Shown here: one piece after another, positions 10,171 to 19,996 of the stretch | How positions within the stretch are numbered: the stretch's first letter is position 1 | How the letters are laid out: every line of letters starts with the position of its first letter | Source of the DNA: Sulfurisphaera ohwakuensis | GTDB lineage: Archaea > Thermoproteota > Thermoprotei_A > Sulfolobales > Sulfolobaceae | Assembly: GCF_009729055.1 (NCBI RefSeq) | Contig: NZ_CP045484.1 | Coordinates: forward strand, 1,364,001 to 1,428,000 | Direction of reading: 5' to 3' | DNA length: 64,000 nucleotides | Notes under the pieces: generated by a model | What the model saw: the letters and a program-made list of their open reading frames with translations, nothing else | The model's database searches: none | What the model was told of the DNA's origin: nothing | Position numbers and translations under genes: made by a program

Positions 10171-12874
10171 TATTAATTGTTGATTTAATTGTATTGACAA
10201 TTTTATCAACATTTAGTTGTGTTGTTATACTTCCATATGTTCCTTTTCCTCCTCCTTTTCCTCCTTCTCTTCTTAAAGCTTCAATAATTTTATCGACTCT
10301 TAGGTCATTAGATGTAGCTATTTCAACCACGTTATTATTTCCTTTGTTAGATATATTTACAACTATACTTTTTTGATTCATTGTTAATTTTCTCATTGCT
10401 TCTTTTCTTAATTCTTCATCAAATAGATTAATTATATAAATTGTAATGCCATTTACAGTCTCTTTTTCGCTTATATTCTCTATCTGCTGGAGCATAATTT
10501 TCCTATATTGATTCAATAATTCTTCTTTTTCCTTATATTCCTCTAGGAATCTCTTTAATCTTACTTCTATTTGTTCTGGTGAAGTAGAAAGTTGTCTGGA
10601 AATTTCTTTTAATTTATCTTCTTCTTGTCTAGCATATTGAGCCACAACATCTCCAGCAACATATTCTAGTCTTATTACGCCATCTTGTATCTTCTCCACG
10701 TTAATTATCTTTAAAGCTCCTATTTCTGAAGTATTAGATAAATGGGTTCCTCCGCATCCTTCAATATCCCAATCCTTTATTTCAATTAGTCTTACATCAG
10801 CTCCTTCAGGAACTCCGCCAGCATAAATTGAAACACCATATTTCATTTCTGCCTCAGTTCTGTTTATTATTAGAGGCCTTACAGGCCTCCTATCATTTAT
10901 TATATAGTTAGCTAGGTCTTCTATTTTCTTGATCTCTTCTTCAGTGGGTAATTTATAGTGTGTTATATCTAATCTTCCTTTTTGCGGTGTTTTTTCTGCT
11001 CCCGCTTGCCATACATGTTCTCCTAGTACTTTTCTGGCTGCAGAAAGAATTACGTGAGTTACTGTATGGTGTTTCATTATTCTATATCTCCTTTGCCAAT
11101 CTATTTCCCCATAGACTTCATCTCCTTCTTTTAGAGACGGCTCTTTATCAAGTATATGGAATATAACATCTTTTACTTTTTGTGTATCAACTACTTGGTA
11201 AGTATTTCCTTTTTCATCCTTAATTATTCCCGTATCTCCTATTTGTCCTCCTCCTTCTGGATAGAATGTAGTTTGATCGAGTACAAGGTAGTTTTTATAT
11301 ACACTAACTACTTTAGCTATAAATGATCTTTTATATTGATCTATATAATATAATTTTTTGGTAGGGGGTAAGTTTTCTGCCAAATCAATAACATCTTTAG
11401 GTAATTTCTCTTTTTTAGTATCTTTTAATGGTGCAGTTTGATGTCTTTTTGCTACTAAGCCATAGAAATTGTAAGGTACTTCAACTTTTATTTCTGGATT
11501 TATCTTTCTTATTTCTTCAACTAGTAAATCTGGGGGAATACCATTTGAATCATAAAGTTTTACTAAATCATCCACGGAGATTTCTTTTCTTCTAGATAAA
11601 GAAGAAGCTGTAAGTGATATTTTTGATAATGTTTCGTTAAATCTTTCTTGCTCTAAATTAACTACATCAAGGATATAATCTTTATTCTTTAACAACTGTG
11701 GAAAATCTTCCTTCCAATATTCTATTTGTTCTTTAATCAATTCATAAAGTTTTATATCACTTCCTAATAATCTTAGTACTCTTAATGCTCTTCTAATCAA
11801 TAATCTTCCTAAGTATCCTTCTCCAGAGTTTGATGGAACGAGACCATCGGCAAGCATTAACGCTATAGTTTTAGTATGATCTAATACTTGGAATACTCTA
11901 GCAGCTCTTGTTAGTTCTTGATCTATATATTTTAAATCTAATCCAAGTTTCTTTGCTACTTCTTCTCTGTGCCTTTTAATTGTTTCTGGTTTATCTGGGT
12001 CTATTCTACCAGCAAGTATTGCTGCTGTTTTTAGTAGTTCGTCATCTACTAGAGGAGCTCCTATCTTATTAAAGAAAGTATACACTAAATTACCGTAAAT
12101 TGCATGGAATGCTGTGGGAGTCTTTTGGGTAAACCATGCTATTCTTTCTACTCCATAACCTGTATCAACTATTTTTAATTTTAAAGGTACGTAGTTGCCA
12201 TCTTTTATCTCATATTGCATAAATACTAGTGTTGCTAATTCTAATCCTCCTACAGTTACTTCAAATGACGGACCGGCATTTCCTCCTCCTTCCCACCAAG
12301 ATTCCTTATAATTTAATTCCTCTTCTGGTATACCTATTTCTTCTACAAAGAACTCCTTTGATAATTCAACTGTTTCATCTTTCCAGTATATTTGCTTATC
12401 TGGATAATTAAACGCATGATGGGCAGCCATTTCAAATGTTGTTAAATGTCTTCCAAAAGTAACTCCTACATTATCTACATCTTCCAATCTAATACAGGGC
12501 TGGGAGAGAACAAGTGGGTTTGCTGGTGGTGGCACTATTCCGCTAGTTACAAAGGGTTGAAAATCAACTATACTCGCTATTGTAAGATATAAATCTTCTC
12601 TCCATCGTGCTAATACTGGTTTTGGTGGAATAATTGTATGACCTTTTTTCTCAAAGAATTTGAGGAATTTTTGTCTTGCTTCTCTTACAGTTAATGGTGA
12701 GCTCTTAATATTTAAATCAAAAAAGTAGTAATCTGTGCAGGGTATATCAGCACAAACGTTTCTTTCTTTATCCTTAGTCCAGAATGGTGTTTGACAAACT
12801 TGGCAAATCTTTCTGTTATAATTATTATTTAAAAAGAATTTCAAACGATACTCATTTTCATTAACTTGAACCAT
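10160..12874 (-). CDS. alaS: alanyl-tRNA synthetase
   Basis: Cytosolic class II synthetase that charges tRNA-Ala. Order of parts: an N-terminal zinc-type cysteine pair typical of archaeal AlaRS (CQVCQTPF), the aminoacylation core, the editing domain with HHTVTH and, further on, CGGTH as metal ligands, and a C-terminal segment with a glycine-rich GGKGGGKG loop. The length of 904 residues is normal for archaea. It follows L12 by 51 bases and overlaps DUF434, placing it in the ribosomal operon. No defects seen. Confidence 0.96.
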   Translation of the reverse strand: MVQVNENEYRLKFFLNNNYNRKICQVCQTPFWTKDKERNVCADIPCTDYYFFDLNIKSSPLTVREARQKFLKFFEKKGHTIIPPKPVLARWREDLYLTIASIVDFQPFVTSGIVPPPANPLVLSQPCIRLEDVDNVGVTFGRHLTTFEMAAHHAFNYPDKQIYWKDETVELSKEFFVEEIGIPEEELNYKESWWEGGGNAGPSFEVTVGGLELATLVFMQYEIKDGNYVPLKLKIVDTGYGVERIAWFTQKTPTAFHAIYGNLVYTFFNKIGAPLVDDELLKTAAILAGRIDPDKPETIKRHREEVAKKLGLDLKYIDQELTRAARVFQVLDHTKTIALMLADGLVPSNSGEGYLGRLLIRRALRVLRLLGSDIKLYELIKEQIEYWKEDFPQLLKNKDYILDVVNLEQERFNETLSKISLTASSLSRRKEISVDDLVKLYDSNGIPPDLLVEEIRKINPEIKVEVPYNFYGLVAKRHQTAPLKDTKKEKLPKDVIDLAENLPPTKKLYYIDQYKRSFIAKVVSVYKNYLVLDQTTFYPEGGGQIGDTGIIKDEKGNTYQVVDTQKVKDVIFHILDKEPSLKEGDEVYGEIDWQRRYRIMKHHTVTHVILSAARKVLGEHVWQAGAEKTPQKGRLDITHYKLPTEEEIKKIEDLANYIINDRRPVRPLIINRTEAEMKYGVSIYAGGVPEGADVRLIEIKDWDIEGCGGTHLSNTSEIGALKIINVEKIQDGVIRLEYVAGDVVAQYARQEEDKLKEISRQLSTSPEQIEVRLKRFLEEYKEKEELLNQYRKIMLQQIENISEKETVNGITIYIINLFDEELRKEAMRKLTMNQKSIVVNISNKGNNNVVEIATSNDLRVDKIIEALRREGGKGGGKGTYGSITTQLNVDKIVNTIKSTINNGI

Positions 12875-12925
12875 AATCTAAGTAATTAAGAAGCAGATTA
12901 AAAGAGTTTGTATTAAAAAAGATTT

Positions 12926-13243
12926 TTAACCAAAGAGGGAAGCTAGTCCTCCACCTATTTCTTCTTCGCTTGGTCCTTTCTTTTCTTCCTCTTCTTTCTT
13001 CTCCTCTTTCTTCTCAGCTTGTTGAGCTGGTGCTGCTGCTGGTGCTGCAGCTACTGCTACTGGCATTGCAGTAGCATTCTTTAATACCTCATCTATATTT
13101 ACTTCTTTTAATGCTGCGACTACAGCCTTTAATCTTACCTCATCTACTGTTATACCTGCAGCTGTTAATACACTTTTTAGGTTTTCTTCGTTTATTTCTT
13201 TTTTGGCTGAGTGTAAGAGTAAACTAGCATATATGTATTCCAT
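12926..13243 (-). CDS. rpl12: ribosomal stalk protein L12 (P1-like)
   Basis: Acidic stalk protein (105 residues) that dimerises on L10 and recruits translation GTPases. The N-terminal helical dimerisation domain ([20 protein letters not shown]) is followed by an Ala/Pro hinge and the charged tail [20 protein letters not shown]. The ATG at 13243 starts the family's [10 protein letters not shown] and is preferred over 13252. The last 91 bases of the hinge and tail are identical to the end of the L10 gene. Confidence 0.95.
   Translation of the reverse strand: MEYIYASLLLHSAKKEINEENLKSVLTAAGITVDEVRLKAVVAALKEVNIDEVLKNATAMPVAVAAAPAAAPAQQAEKKEEKKEEEEKKGPSEEEIGGGLASLFG
12944..13034 (-). repeat. 91-base identical repeat, copy 1 (in L12)
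   Basis: Every base of this block is repeated at 13303-13393 inside the L10 gene, 359 bases away and in the same orientation. It encodes the shared charged stalk tail. Identity at synonymous positions points to gene conversion rather than protein-level conservation alone. Confidence 0.9.
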
Positions 13244-13281
13244 ATCTATCACACCATAAAGGTATTAACTAATATATAAAT

Positions 13282-14286
13282 TCATCCTCCGAATAATGAG
13301 GATAGTCCTCCACCTATTTCTTCTTCGCTTGGTCCTTTCTTTTCTTCCTCTTCTTTCTTCTCCTCTTTCTTCTCAGCTTGTTGAGCTGGTGCTTGCTGAG
13401 TTTGCGGCACTTGAATTCCTAAATCTACTTTTCCACTTATTGCGCTTGCTAGTGCATAAGCTTTTGATATAGCTCTAGAGAATACAGCTTGTACAGTCTC
13501 TGGTGTTATAAATCCAATTTCCGCAGCTAATGATAAAGCATTTCTTGCAGCTTTTTCTGCTGAGACTTTTAGAACATCTGGTATTGGGTATGCTATTTCT
13601 ACTGCTAATCCGAATGCTGATTGATAAGCTTTCATTATATCTGTCTTATAATCATCTAAGTTGATAGATAGTTGATTCCCTGGTATAATTAGACCATTAT
13701 CATAAGCTACTTTTATATTAAGTTTTATGTGAACAGGCATTATTCCTAGTTTTTGTAATATTGGTATAGCATCTGGAGGAATTGGATCTCCTGGTTTAGC
13801 TATTACAGTATCTTGTGTGACATGAATTTTCCCATCTTGAACTTTAGTCTTTATTTTTAATTTTCCAAATATGCTTAATGCTGGACCTGCAGGCATTCCA
13901 GTATCTCCAGCGGGAATAACTACTTCTTCATCAGCTTTGTCACCAGGCATTGCGTACCTTTTTAGTTTAAACTTTGAAAGGAATAATTGAATTTCAAATG
14001 GGTTTTTATTCGTGAATATAAAAGCGTTAGGACCAGTTAAATAAGGTTCTAATTTGGATACATTTAAACCAGCATTTTTCGCGGCTATTTCAAATAATGT
14101 ATTCTTTGTAACTTTAATTTCTGCCATTCCTCTCATTTTTTTCCTAATATCGTGCAATTTATCAGCTGGGAATCCTTCAATATTTGCAATTATTATTGTA
14201 TGGTATTCCCTTAGTTTTTGTTCAAGTTCCTTTACTTCTTCAATTTTCCATTTCGCTATTTTTCTTTCTTGCGTTATAACTGCCAT
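13282..14286 (-). CDS. rpl10: ribosomal stalk protein L10 (P0-like)
   Basis: Anchors the L12 dimers to 23S rRNA. The N-terminal rRNA-binding part has [23 protein letters not shown], followed by the archaeal insert, the L12-binding helices, and a tail ending in [17 protein letters not shown]. The ATG at 14286 (MAVITQERK) fits homologues and leaves a short spacer after L1, with GTGAG just upstream as ribosome-binding site; the frame is open to 14295. Normal archaeal length (334 residues). Confidence 0.95.
   Translation of the reverse strand: MAVITQERKIAKWKIEEVKELEQKLREYHTIIIANIEGFPADKLHDIRKKMRGMAEIKVTKNTLFEIAAKNAGLNVSKLEPYLTGPNAFIFTNKNPFEIQLFLSKFKLKRYAMPGDKADEEVVIPAGDTGMPAGPALSIFGKLKIKTKVQDGKIHVTQDTVIAKPGDPIPPDAIPILQKLGIMPVHIKLNIKVAYDNGLIIPGNQLSINLDDYKTDIMKAYQSAFGLAVEIAYPIPDVLKVSAEKAARNALSLAAEIGFITPETVQAVFSRAISKAYALASAISGKVDLGIQVPQTQQAPAQQAEKKEEKKEEEEKKGPSEEEIGGGLSSLFGG
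13303..13393 (-). repeat. 91-base identical repeat, copy 2 (in L10)
   Basis: Second copy of the block at 12944-13034. Identity ends abruptly on both sides: the L10 and L12 sequences differ in the last residues and in the hinge beyond the repeat. Confidence 0.9.
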
Positions 14287-14291
14287 GATTC

Positions 14292-14960
14292 TCACTTCTT
14301 TACTTCTACTTTAACTATTTTACCCATTGTAGTTTTTACATATATAGCTCTTAAGTTTGCCTCAACTTTTGCTTTGTTTTCTATTGTATTAAGTACAGCT
14401 AACGCATTTTCGGCTAAATCTTCTGGTTTCATATCTTCTGTACCTATAAACACTTGGACATGTGGTTGATCTTTTGTTTTTACTAGTGTTGATCTTTTGA
14501 ATCTAAGAATATACTCTGTAATATCTGTGGCATTTGGTAGTGGTGTAGGGAATTTTCCTCTCGGACCCAATGCAGGACCTAAAATTCTACCTACTAAAGC
14601 CATAGAATCTTGTGCTACAAGGAACCAATCATTCTGTCTTGCCAGTTTTTTAATAGCTCTTTTTTGTCCTTGAAGTTTCTGTAATTCTTCTTTTGTAAGC
14701 AATACGTTTGGTTCTGCTTTTTTTGCAGATTCTATTTGTTGAAAAGCTGGTATTACTAAAACTTTTCTTGGTTTTGAAGGTTCTTTTGGTAATGGTACGA
14801 TTTCTCTAAGTTTTAACTCACCTTTTTTCATATCAATTCCTTTAAATGTAACTATGAGTTCAACACTTTGTGTAAAATTCCTTTTAGGGTTATTTTCTGG
14901 ATTAAGAGCAACTTTAAGAGCTTCTACTAAACTATCCTTACTGGCTAACATGTTCTTCAC
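14292..14960 (-). CDS. rpl1: ribosomal protein L1
   Basis: Forms the L1 stalk of the large subunit at the tRNA exit site; the family also represses its own operon in several archaea and bacteria. Recognised by [20 protein letters not shown] and the following [13 protein letters not shown], the classic L1 signature. The start overlaps the L11 stop by 4 bases; a second ATG three codons on is also possible. 222 residues, standard. Confidence 0.95.
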   Translation of the reverse strand: MKNMLASKDSLVEALKVALNPENNPKRNFTQSVELIVTFKGIDMKKGELKLREIVPLPKEPSKPRKVLVIPAFQQIESAKKAEPNVLLTKEELQKLQGQKRAIKKLARQNDWFLVAQDSMALVGRILGPALGPRGKFPTPLPNATDITEYILRFKRSTLVKTKDQPHVQVFIGTEDMKPEDLAENALAVLNTIENKAKVEANLRAIYVKTTMGKIVKVEVKK

Positions 14961-15469
14961 CCTTCTGCTTCATTCCATTTTTGTTCATATTTGGCTAATA
15001 AATCATCATATTTTCCTTCATCTACGGCTTTAACTAATTCTTTAGGGCTTTTCTTATCTACTGTTAAACCTATAGAATAAGCTGTACCTAAGATTGATTT
15101 TACTGCGGCTTTTAATGTTTTTGCTGTTATTTGGGGCTTTTTCATTATCGCTACCTGGATTATATCCTCAAATTTTATATCGCCTACTTTTTTGTGTGCT
15201 GGATCTCCAGAGGGTTCATTTGCATTTGCAAATTTTAACAATAATGAAGTAGTAGTTGGTATTCCTACCTTTATTTCGTATTTCTTTGTATCAGTATCTA
15301 CTTCTAATGTTACTGGTACTGACATTCCTTTAAATTGAGAAGTTGCATCATTTATCTTTTTTACTACTTCTCCTACATTAAGTCCTAATTGTGACAGTGT
15401 AGGAGCTAATGGTGGACCTGGTTTTACATTTCCTCCTTCAACCACGATTTTAATTGATTTTGTAGGCAT
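14957..15469 (-). CDS. rpl11: ribosomal protein L11
   Basis: Binds the GTPase centre of 23S rRNA. It begins [22 protein letters not shown], the family's glycine- and proline-rich start with the PGPPLAP motif, and contains a C-terminal rRNA-binding domain with [17 protein letters not shown]. 170 residues, typical for archaea. It lies 10 bases after spt5. Confidence 0.95.
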   Translation of the reverse strand: MPTKSIKIVVEGGNVKPGPPLAPTLSQLGLNVGEVVKKINDATSQFKGMSVPVTLEVDTDTKKYEIKVGIPTTTSLLLKFANANEPSGDPAHKKVGDIKFEDIIQVAIMKKPQITAKTLKAAVKSILGTAYSIGLTVDKKSPKELVKAVDEGKYDDLLAKYEQKWNEAEG

Positions 15470-15479
15470 CTATTCTCAC

Positions 15480-15938
15480 CTATTTTTTCACAGGTTTGAC
15501 TTGATCTATTGGAACTGTAACTTGTAAGGGGAAAGATGATTCTAAAATATTTAAAACTACTTCATTTTTGGCACTATCTATTCTAACTACTTGAGCTTGC
15601 ATGCCTCTAAAGGGTCCAGAAGTAACTTCTACCATATCACCTACTTTATATGCTGGGGCAATTGTGGTTTTAGAAATGAATTTAATTATATCATCTTTTT
15701 GTACAAGACCTTGTGCAAATCCTCTGACATGTCTTATACCTTGCGATACAAGCTTAACCACGTGGGGTCCAGCAGCTTCTAAAATCACATAACCTTTTAC
15801 ATTAGGTGGTACTATTATAGAATATACTTCTTTTATATTATTTGTCTTTATTCTTTCTTCAATCATTAATGCAACATTTATCTCTTGCCCTCCAGTTACT
15901 CTAACAGCATAATAGTTGGAGAATCTAGGCCTTTCCAT
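15480..15938 (-). CDS. spt5: transcription elongation factor Spt5 (NusG family)
   Basis: Clamps RNA polymerase with Spt4 to raise processivity and may couple transcription to translation. It has an N-terminal NGN domain (residues 1-85, starting FSNYYAVRVTGGQE) and one C-terminal KOW domain with GDMVEVTSGPFRGMQAQVVR. 152 residues, the usual archaeal size. It sits between secE and L11, the same neighbourhood as nusG in bacteria. Confidence 0.95.
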   Translation of the reverse strand: MERPRFSNYYAVRVTGGQEINVALMIEERIKTNNIKEVYSIIVPPNVKGYVILEAAGPHVVKLVSQGIRHVRGFAQGLVQKDDIIKFISKTTIAPAYKVGDMVEVTSGPFRGMQAQVVRIDSAKNEVVLNILESSFPLQVTVPIDQVKPVKK

Positions 15939-15948
15939 AATTATTACC

Positions 15949-16128
15949 CTAGTGTAGTAATAGGGCTACTGTCAATTGAATAATATAAGCAATTATTCCT
16001 ACAATTGCCATAACAAGTAAGGTAAGCTTAATACTTTGATTTAATGTGTCTTTTTCAGGTTTCTTAGCTACGGAAATTATTCTTTTCCAATCTTCTCTTA
16101 AATTCTTTAACCTTTGTGAAAGACTCAT
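15949..16128 (-). CDS. secE: protein translocase subunit SecE (Sec61 gamma)
   Basis: Clamps the SecY channel in the cytoplasmic membrane. A 59-residue frame starts [16 protein letters not shown], continues through the family's amphipathic helix ([15 protein letters not shown]) and ends in one membrane helix, [25 protein letters not shown] at 16128; the stop is 10 bases before spt5. Size, topology and the secE-nusG-L11-L1 order make the call firm. Confidence 0.93.
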
Positions 16129-16160
16129 ATACGATATAGTTAAACGTTTAGTTATTAACT

Positions 16161-17294
16161 TTAACTACTAAAAAGCCTTTTTATAAACCATTCAGCATCA
16201 AACGGTATTAGACTGTCATAATCTTGTCCGACTCCTAAATATATTACTGGCTTATTTAATTCATATGCTAGGGATAGAATCACACCCCCTTTAGCATCTG
16301 CATCTACTTTAGTTAATATTACGGCATCATAGCCTACATTATTCTCAAAATATTTTGCTTGTTCTAATGCATCATTTCCAGCTAATGAATCTAGAACTAA
16401 AATTCGTAAGTCTGGTTTAGCTATTTTTACAATTCTTTTTAACTCAGATACTAGATCTTCATCAACATGCATTCTCCCCGCAGTATCGATTAATACTACA
16501 TCAATATTTCTGCTTTTTGCAGAATTAATAGCATCAAAAGCTACAGATGCAGGATCAGCACCATATTTTCCTTTTACTATTGGAATTTCTAACTTGCTTG
16601 CGTGATATGCGAGTTGCTCCTGAGCTGCGGCTCTAAATGTATCGGAGGCTGAGATTATACACGAAATTTTATTTTTCTTTAATAAATATGCTACTTTTGC
16701 TATTGTAGTTGTTTTTCCTACTCCGTTTACTCCAAAGAAAACAATTACATATGGTTTCTTATTTCTTTTTCTTATTTCTTCTATTAGATCTATTCTCTGG
16801 TTTTTTGTTAATATTTCTTCTATTGATTTTTTTAATGAATTAGTAACTAGCTCTTCTAAATCTTCACTCCTAGTGACTTTTTTCCCAATTATTGCATTCT
16901 TCAAATCATCTAATATTTTTTCAGTGACCTCATACGAAACATCAGATTCTAGTAGTTGGTATCTAAGTTCCTCTAATATATCCTGGATATCCTCTTCTTT
17001 AATAGTTTTATATTTAATAAAATCAAAAAATGAAAACCTAGATTTTTTTTCTTCTGTGGTAATTATATTTTTTTTCTCTTCTTTTTCTGCTATTTGAACT
17101 CCTTCTGGAGGATTTGTAATTTCTTGCTTTTGTTGGGTTTGTGTTTCTTCTAATCGAGGAGATTTTGCTTCCTCGATTTGTAAAGTTGGAGCGGTTTGTT
17201 TTGTTTCTTCTTTCTTTTCTTCTTCAGGTTTGCTTTCTCCTTTTATTTTATCTAATAAATTATTAAATGCTTTTTTTAATTTATCAAAACAAAT
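16161..17294 (-). CDS. ftsY: SRP receptor FtsY; anomalous start, possible +1 frameshift
   Basis: GTPase that docks signal-recognition-particle/ribosome complexes at the membrane. The G domain has [13 protein letters not shown] (P-loop), [18 protein letters not shown] and [10 protein letters not shown]. Upstream, in the same frame, lie a complete N domain ([20 protein letters not shown]) and an acidic N-terminal region rich in Glu, Lys and Gln, reaching [17 protein letters not shown]. No ATG, GTG or TTG occurs in this frame before TTG at 16904, which would cut off the N domain. The coordinate given assumes a rare ATT start at 17294. Alternatively TTG at 17292 begins the gene and one T of the following TTTTGA is skipped, giving M-F-D-K-L. 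A sequencing error in the T run is the simplest rival explanation. Confidence 0.9.
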
Positions 17295-17303
17295 TATCCA
17301 CCT
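17283..17303 (-). other. ftsY initiation region with TTG-TTTTGA slippery site
   Basis: Minus strand: AGGTGG (17298-17303), a good match to the archaeal anti-Shine-Dalgarno, then the prefoldin TAA, then TTG at 17292, four T, and GAT AAA. Reading from TTG gives TTT followed by UGA stop. Slipping one base on UUUU avoids the stop and enters the ftsY frame. The UUU-UGA layout resembles the +1 shift site of bacterial prfB. Confidence 0.5.
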
Positions 17304-17749
17304 TTATTTTGTTGAGCTTGCAATTGTTGTTGTGCTTGATTAAGTATGTCAGCTATTTCTTTATAGGCTTCTAAAGATTTAGCTAATTCTTTTTCTACGT
17401 TACTTAAAACACTTGATAATTCAGTTTTTTTATCATTTAATACTTTAGTTGCAAAATCTGGGTCTACTTCTGCATAATATTCTAGGCCTAAATGAACTAA
17501 AACTTTTGCCTTATCTATACCTTGAACCTTGAATATTACGTTTCCTCTTTTGTCCCCTACCATTAAGAGCTCTTGACTATTCTGTAATTCTTTTAATGCT
17601 TGTAATGAGGAGTCTATTGACATTATATTATCTTGTAGTTCAGCATAAGTTTTCTGTAAATAATCAATATACTTTTTTAATGCATCTGCTTGTGCTAATA
17701 AATCCTCTAAAGAGACAACTACTTTTTGTTGATTTTCTTCATTACTCAT
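17294..17749 (-). CDS. pfdA: prefoldin alpha subunit
   Basis: Subunit of the hexameric jellyfish-shaped chaperone that hands unfolded proteins to the thermosome. Two long coiled-coil arms (about residues 10-55 and 100-145) flank a beta-hairpin region (ELLMVGDKRGNVIFKVQGI). The ATG at 17749 (MSNEENQQK) follows the L20e stop closely; the frame is open to 17758. Its last codons carry the ribosome-binding site of ftsY. Confidence 0.92.
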   Translation of the reverse strand: MSNEENQQKVVVSLEDLLAQADALKKYIDYLQKTYAELQDNIMSIDSSLQALKELQNSQELLMVGDKRGNVIFKVQGIDKAKVLVHLGLEYYAEVDPDFATKVLNDKKTELSSVLSNVEKELAKSLEAYKEIADILNQAQQQLQAQQNKGG

Positions 17750-17754
17750 AAATA

Positions 17755-18015
17755 TCACATTATTATTTTGTTTAACTTTGCTAAATCTCTTACTGTTTTA
17801 TCTTTTGCTTCTTCTACTGGTATCTCTTTTATTTCCTCTATCTTTATATTATATCTCTTTACTTTGTTCTTGCTTCCTAAATATGAATACAAGTACTCTA
17901 ATGCTTGTCTTTCATTTAGTGCTCTTACATACTTAACTACTTTTTGTCTCATTGGATAATGTGAAGCATTAAATGTTACTATTGCTCTTATGACGTAAGT
18001 TTTTATCTCACTCAT
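17755..18015 (-). CDS. rpl20e: ribosomal protein L20e (L18a/LX)
   Basis: 86-residue large-subunit protein of the LX/L18a family. Recognised by [20 protein letters not shown] near the N-terminus and [20 protein letters not shown] at 18015 (MSEIKTY) overlaps the eIF6 stop slightly; the frame is open nine bases further. Its place between eIF6 and prefoldin is as in other Sulfolobales. Confidence 0.93.
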   Translation of the reverse strand: MSEIKTYVIRAIVTFNASHYPMRQKVVKYVRALNERQALEYLYSYLGSKNKVKRYNIKIEEIKEIPVEEAKDKTVRDLAKLNKIIM

Positions 18016-18016
18016 C

Positions 18017-18688
18017 TCAATCACTAAAAGCTCTTTGGATTCTTAAAATCTCTGGTCCTGTTGTTGCTGAACCTACTAGAACTCCATTCCTATTTGCTAT
18101 TAAACCACTATGGATAAAAGCACTGCCAAAATTAACAGTACCAGTATCTATTTTCACTCTAAATAATTTACTTAATTTATCGAGTTCTTCTTCTGTTGTA
18201 TCTATGTGAACTAAACCAGCTTTATCAGTTATAACTCCTACAGAACCTACAGTTATAATATTAGCTATGCTTCCTTTTTCTATATTATCAATCTGTAGAC
18301 TTTCCTTTATTTTTTTAAATTCGATGCTACTTAACTCTGGATAAATTAAAGCCCCATAAGAATTAGTGAGAATTATGTTTCCTAAAGCAGTTGGTCTTAT
18401 ATCTAAAATTTCTACTCTAACATCTCTAGCTATATCTTTTATTTTCTTTACTTCTTCATCATCAACATTTCTGGGTAATAATATAACATTATTGTTACCA
18501 GCTACAAAAATTCCTATAAGGAAGCTTTTAGCAATAGTTGTCTGTATTATTTCTGTTTTGAAAGTTTCTTGGATTTTTTGGATTGTTTCAACATCCAAAT
18601 TTTTAGGAACTATAGTATATTTATCATTAGTAAAGATATATATCCCTATGTTATCGGTTCCAAAAATAGTTAACTTATCTATGATCAT
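18017..18688 (-). CDS. eif6: translation initiation factor 6 (anti-association factor)
   Basis: Binds the 50S face and prevents premature joining of the 30S subunit. The five-fold pseudo-symmetric repeats are visible as recurring segments: [72 protein letters not shown] and [19 protein letters not shown]. 223 residues, as usual. Start overlaps the L31e stop by 4 bases. Confidence 0.95.
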   Translation of the reverse strand: MIIDKLTIFGTDNIGIYIFTNDKYTIVPKNLDVETIQKIQETFKTEIIQTTIAKSFLIGIFVAGNNNVILLPRNVDDEEVKKIKDIARDVRVEILDIRPTALGNIILTNSYGALIYPELSSIEFKKIKESLQIDNIEKGSIANIITVGSVGVITDKAGLVHIDTTEEELDKLSKLFRVKIDTGTVNFGSAFIHSGLIANRNGVLVGSATTGPEILRIQRAFSD

Positions 18689-18951
18689 TCACTCTTTAAT
18701 GCAAGTCTGACTAAATATGTTTTTTCTCCTATCTTTTTTACTGCTACTCTTACTTTTCTTACTATTTTGTCTCTTCCGTTATATGTTATACTCTTAGCTA
18801 ATAGAGGGTCAATTATTACTTTCTCGGCTCCAAAATGTCTTTGTACTATATTTCTTATCATTTTGATTGCTCTTTTAGTTCTTTGATTTCTTCTTCCCAT
18901 GAAAGCTCTCTTGAAATTGATTACCATTTCGAAATTATCTTTCTCCTTCAT
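18685..18951 (-). CDS. rpl31e: ribosomal protein L31e
   Basis: 88-residue large-subunit protein near the exit tunnel. It has [20 protein letters not shown] and the basic stretch [16 protein letters not shown], which fit L31e. It follows L39e by 3 bases and overlaps eIF6, so the block is translated as one message. Confidence 0.93.
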   Translation of the reverse strand: MKEKDNFEMVINFKRAFMGRRNQRTKRAIKMIRNIVQRHFGAEKVIIDPLLAKSITYNGRDKIVRKVRVAVKKIGEKTYLVRLALKSE

Positions 18952-18954
18952 TTT

Positions 18955-19110
18955 TTACACCTTTAAATCATTTCTTCTCCAATCTCTTCTGTGGAAGTTA
19001 TATCTAAACTTTCCATTTGTTTTTATTATAACCCATGCTGGTACTGGTGAATTACTTTTTAATGCTCTAGCTAATCTTAATTTTCTCCCCAAAGGTTTAT
19101 TTTTACTCAT
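18955..19110 (-). CDS. rpl39e: ribosomal protein L39e
   Basis: 51-residue, very basic protein lining the polypeptide exit tunnel. The sequence starts [20 protein letters not shown] and ends [16 protein letters not shown], the standard L39e pattern with its WRRN motif. ATG at 19110 overlaps the PDCD5-like stop by 4 bases, and the stop lies just before L31e. Confidence 0.95.
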   Translation of the reverse strand: MSKNKPLGRKLRLARALKSNSPVPAWVIIKTNGKFRYNFHRRDWRRNDLKV

Positions 19111-19454
19111 TTCCAACCCCTTTCCCTAATTGTAATCTTATAATCTTTTCTAGTTTGATTAGTTAATTGTGCTAATATTTCTTTCAATTCTTCATCAGTT
19201 ATTGGCGCTTGTATTCTTCCAGATTGTGCTAAAGCTATCAGTTGATTTTCTATTGCTTCAGCTAACTCTGGTTTAACTAATTTAACATTAGCTAATCTTT
19301 GTCTGGCTTCTGGTGTTAGGATGACTCTTAGAATAGCATCTTTTTTTGCCTCTAACTCAGCTTTTCTTTGTTGTTCTTCCAATGCTTTTCTTTGTTGTTC
19401 GAGAGCCTTTCTTCTTAATAATTCATCTAATTCTGCGTCATATTCATCACTCAT
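19107..19454 (-). CDS. PDCD5-family DNA/ribosome-associated protein
   Basis: 115-residue archaeal relative of human programmed cell death protein 5. It starts with a charged helix ([20 protein letters not shown]). The globular three-helix core has the signature [20 protein letters not shown] and ends [14 protein letters not shown]. The molecular role in archaea is unsettled: DNA binding and chaperone functions have been proposed. It is always among ribosomal genes (S19e, L39e, L31e), as here. ATG at 19454 preferred over the upstream ATG at 19463. Confidence 0.88.
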   Translation of the reverse strand: MSDEYDAELDELLRRKALEQQRKALEEQQRKAELEAKKDAILRVILTPEARQRLANVKLVKPELAEAIENQLIALAQSGRIQAPITDEELKEILAQLTNQTRKDYKITIRERGWK

Positions 19455-19464
19455 TTTTATCACC

Positions 19465-19926
19465 TTATTCTAAGTATTTTTTCAATTCTGGTTTTTTCTC
19501 AGCCAACTCTTTAAACATTTCGTATGATAATTTATCTAAAAGTGATCTTCCTTTAGGTGATAAAACTCTACCTTTTTTCGTTCTTATAACTAATCCAGCT
19601 TTTTCTAATTGGCGTAAAATTAATCTGTTAGCATGACCAGGTGCCTTAACTGTTCTCGGTGGTTTAGCTCCTCTTCTCTTTAGTCCACTATATAATCTTC
19701 TTGTAGTTCCAACTCCTAAGGGTGAGATGAAATATAATTTTCGTAATAAAGAAGCAGCCCTTACATACCACCAGATTTCTGGATTATCTGGAACTCTCTC
19801 ATTAAAGCTAGAGGTTTTAGCAAAGTAGGACCATTCAGCCGGTTGTAGTTCTTTTACATTTTCTCTTAGATACTGTGCTAACCTAGGGATGAAAATATCT
19901 GCTGGCACCATTTTAGGTGTTATCAT
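19465..19926 (-). CDS. rps19e: ribosomal protein S19e
   Basis: Small-subunit protein of the archaeal/eukaryotic type. Recognised by [34 protein letters not shown] and the [12 protein letters not shown] loop; winged-helix fold. It is the first gene of the long minus-strand operon. TTAAATTTTAAACC about 35 bases before the ATG is a plausible TATA/BRE region, and divergent pncB starts 71 bases away. Confidence 0.94.
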   Translation of the reverse strand: MITPKMVPADIFIPRLAQYLRENVKELQPAEWSYFAKTSSFNERVPDNPEIWWYVRAASLLRKLYFISPLGVGTTRRLYSGLKRRGAKPPRTVKAPGHANRLILRQLEKAGLVIRTKKGRVLSPKGRSLLDKLSYEMFKELAEKKPELKKYLE

Positions 19927-19996
19927 AAATTTTCCAGTATATGATCGTCTACTGAAGGTTTAAAATTTAACTTGTCTTTTTAATTAACGAGTTGAT

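Noticed and set aside
16161-16904. Short FtsY starting at TTG 16904
   Set aside because: It would remove most of the N domain, whose sequence continues clearly upstream in the same frame.
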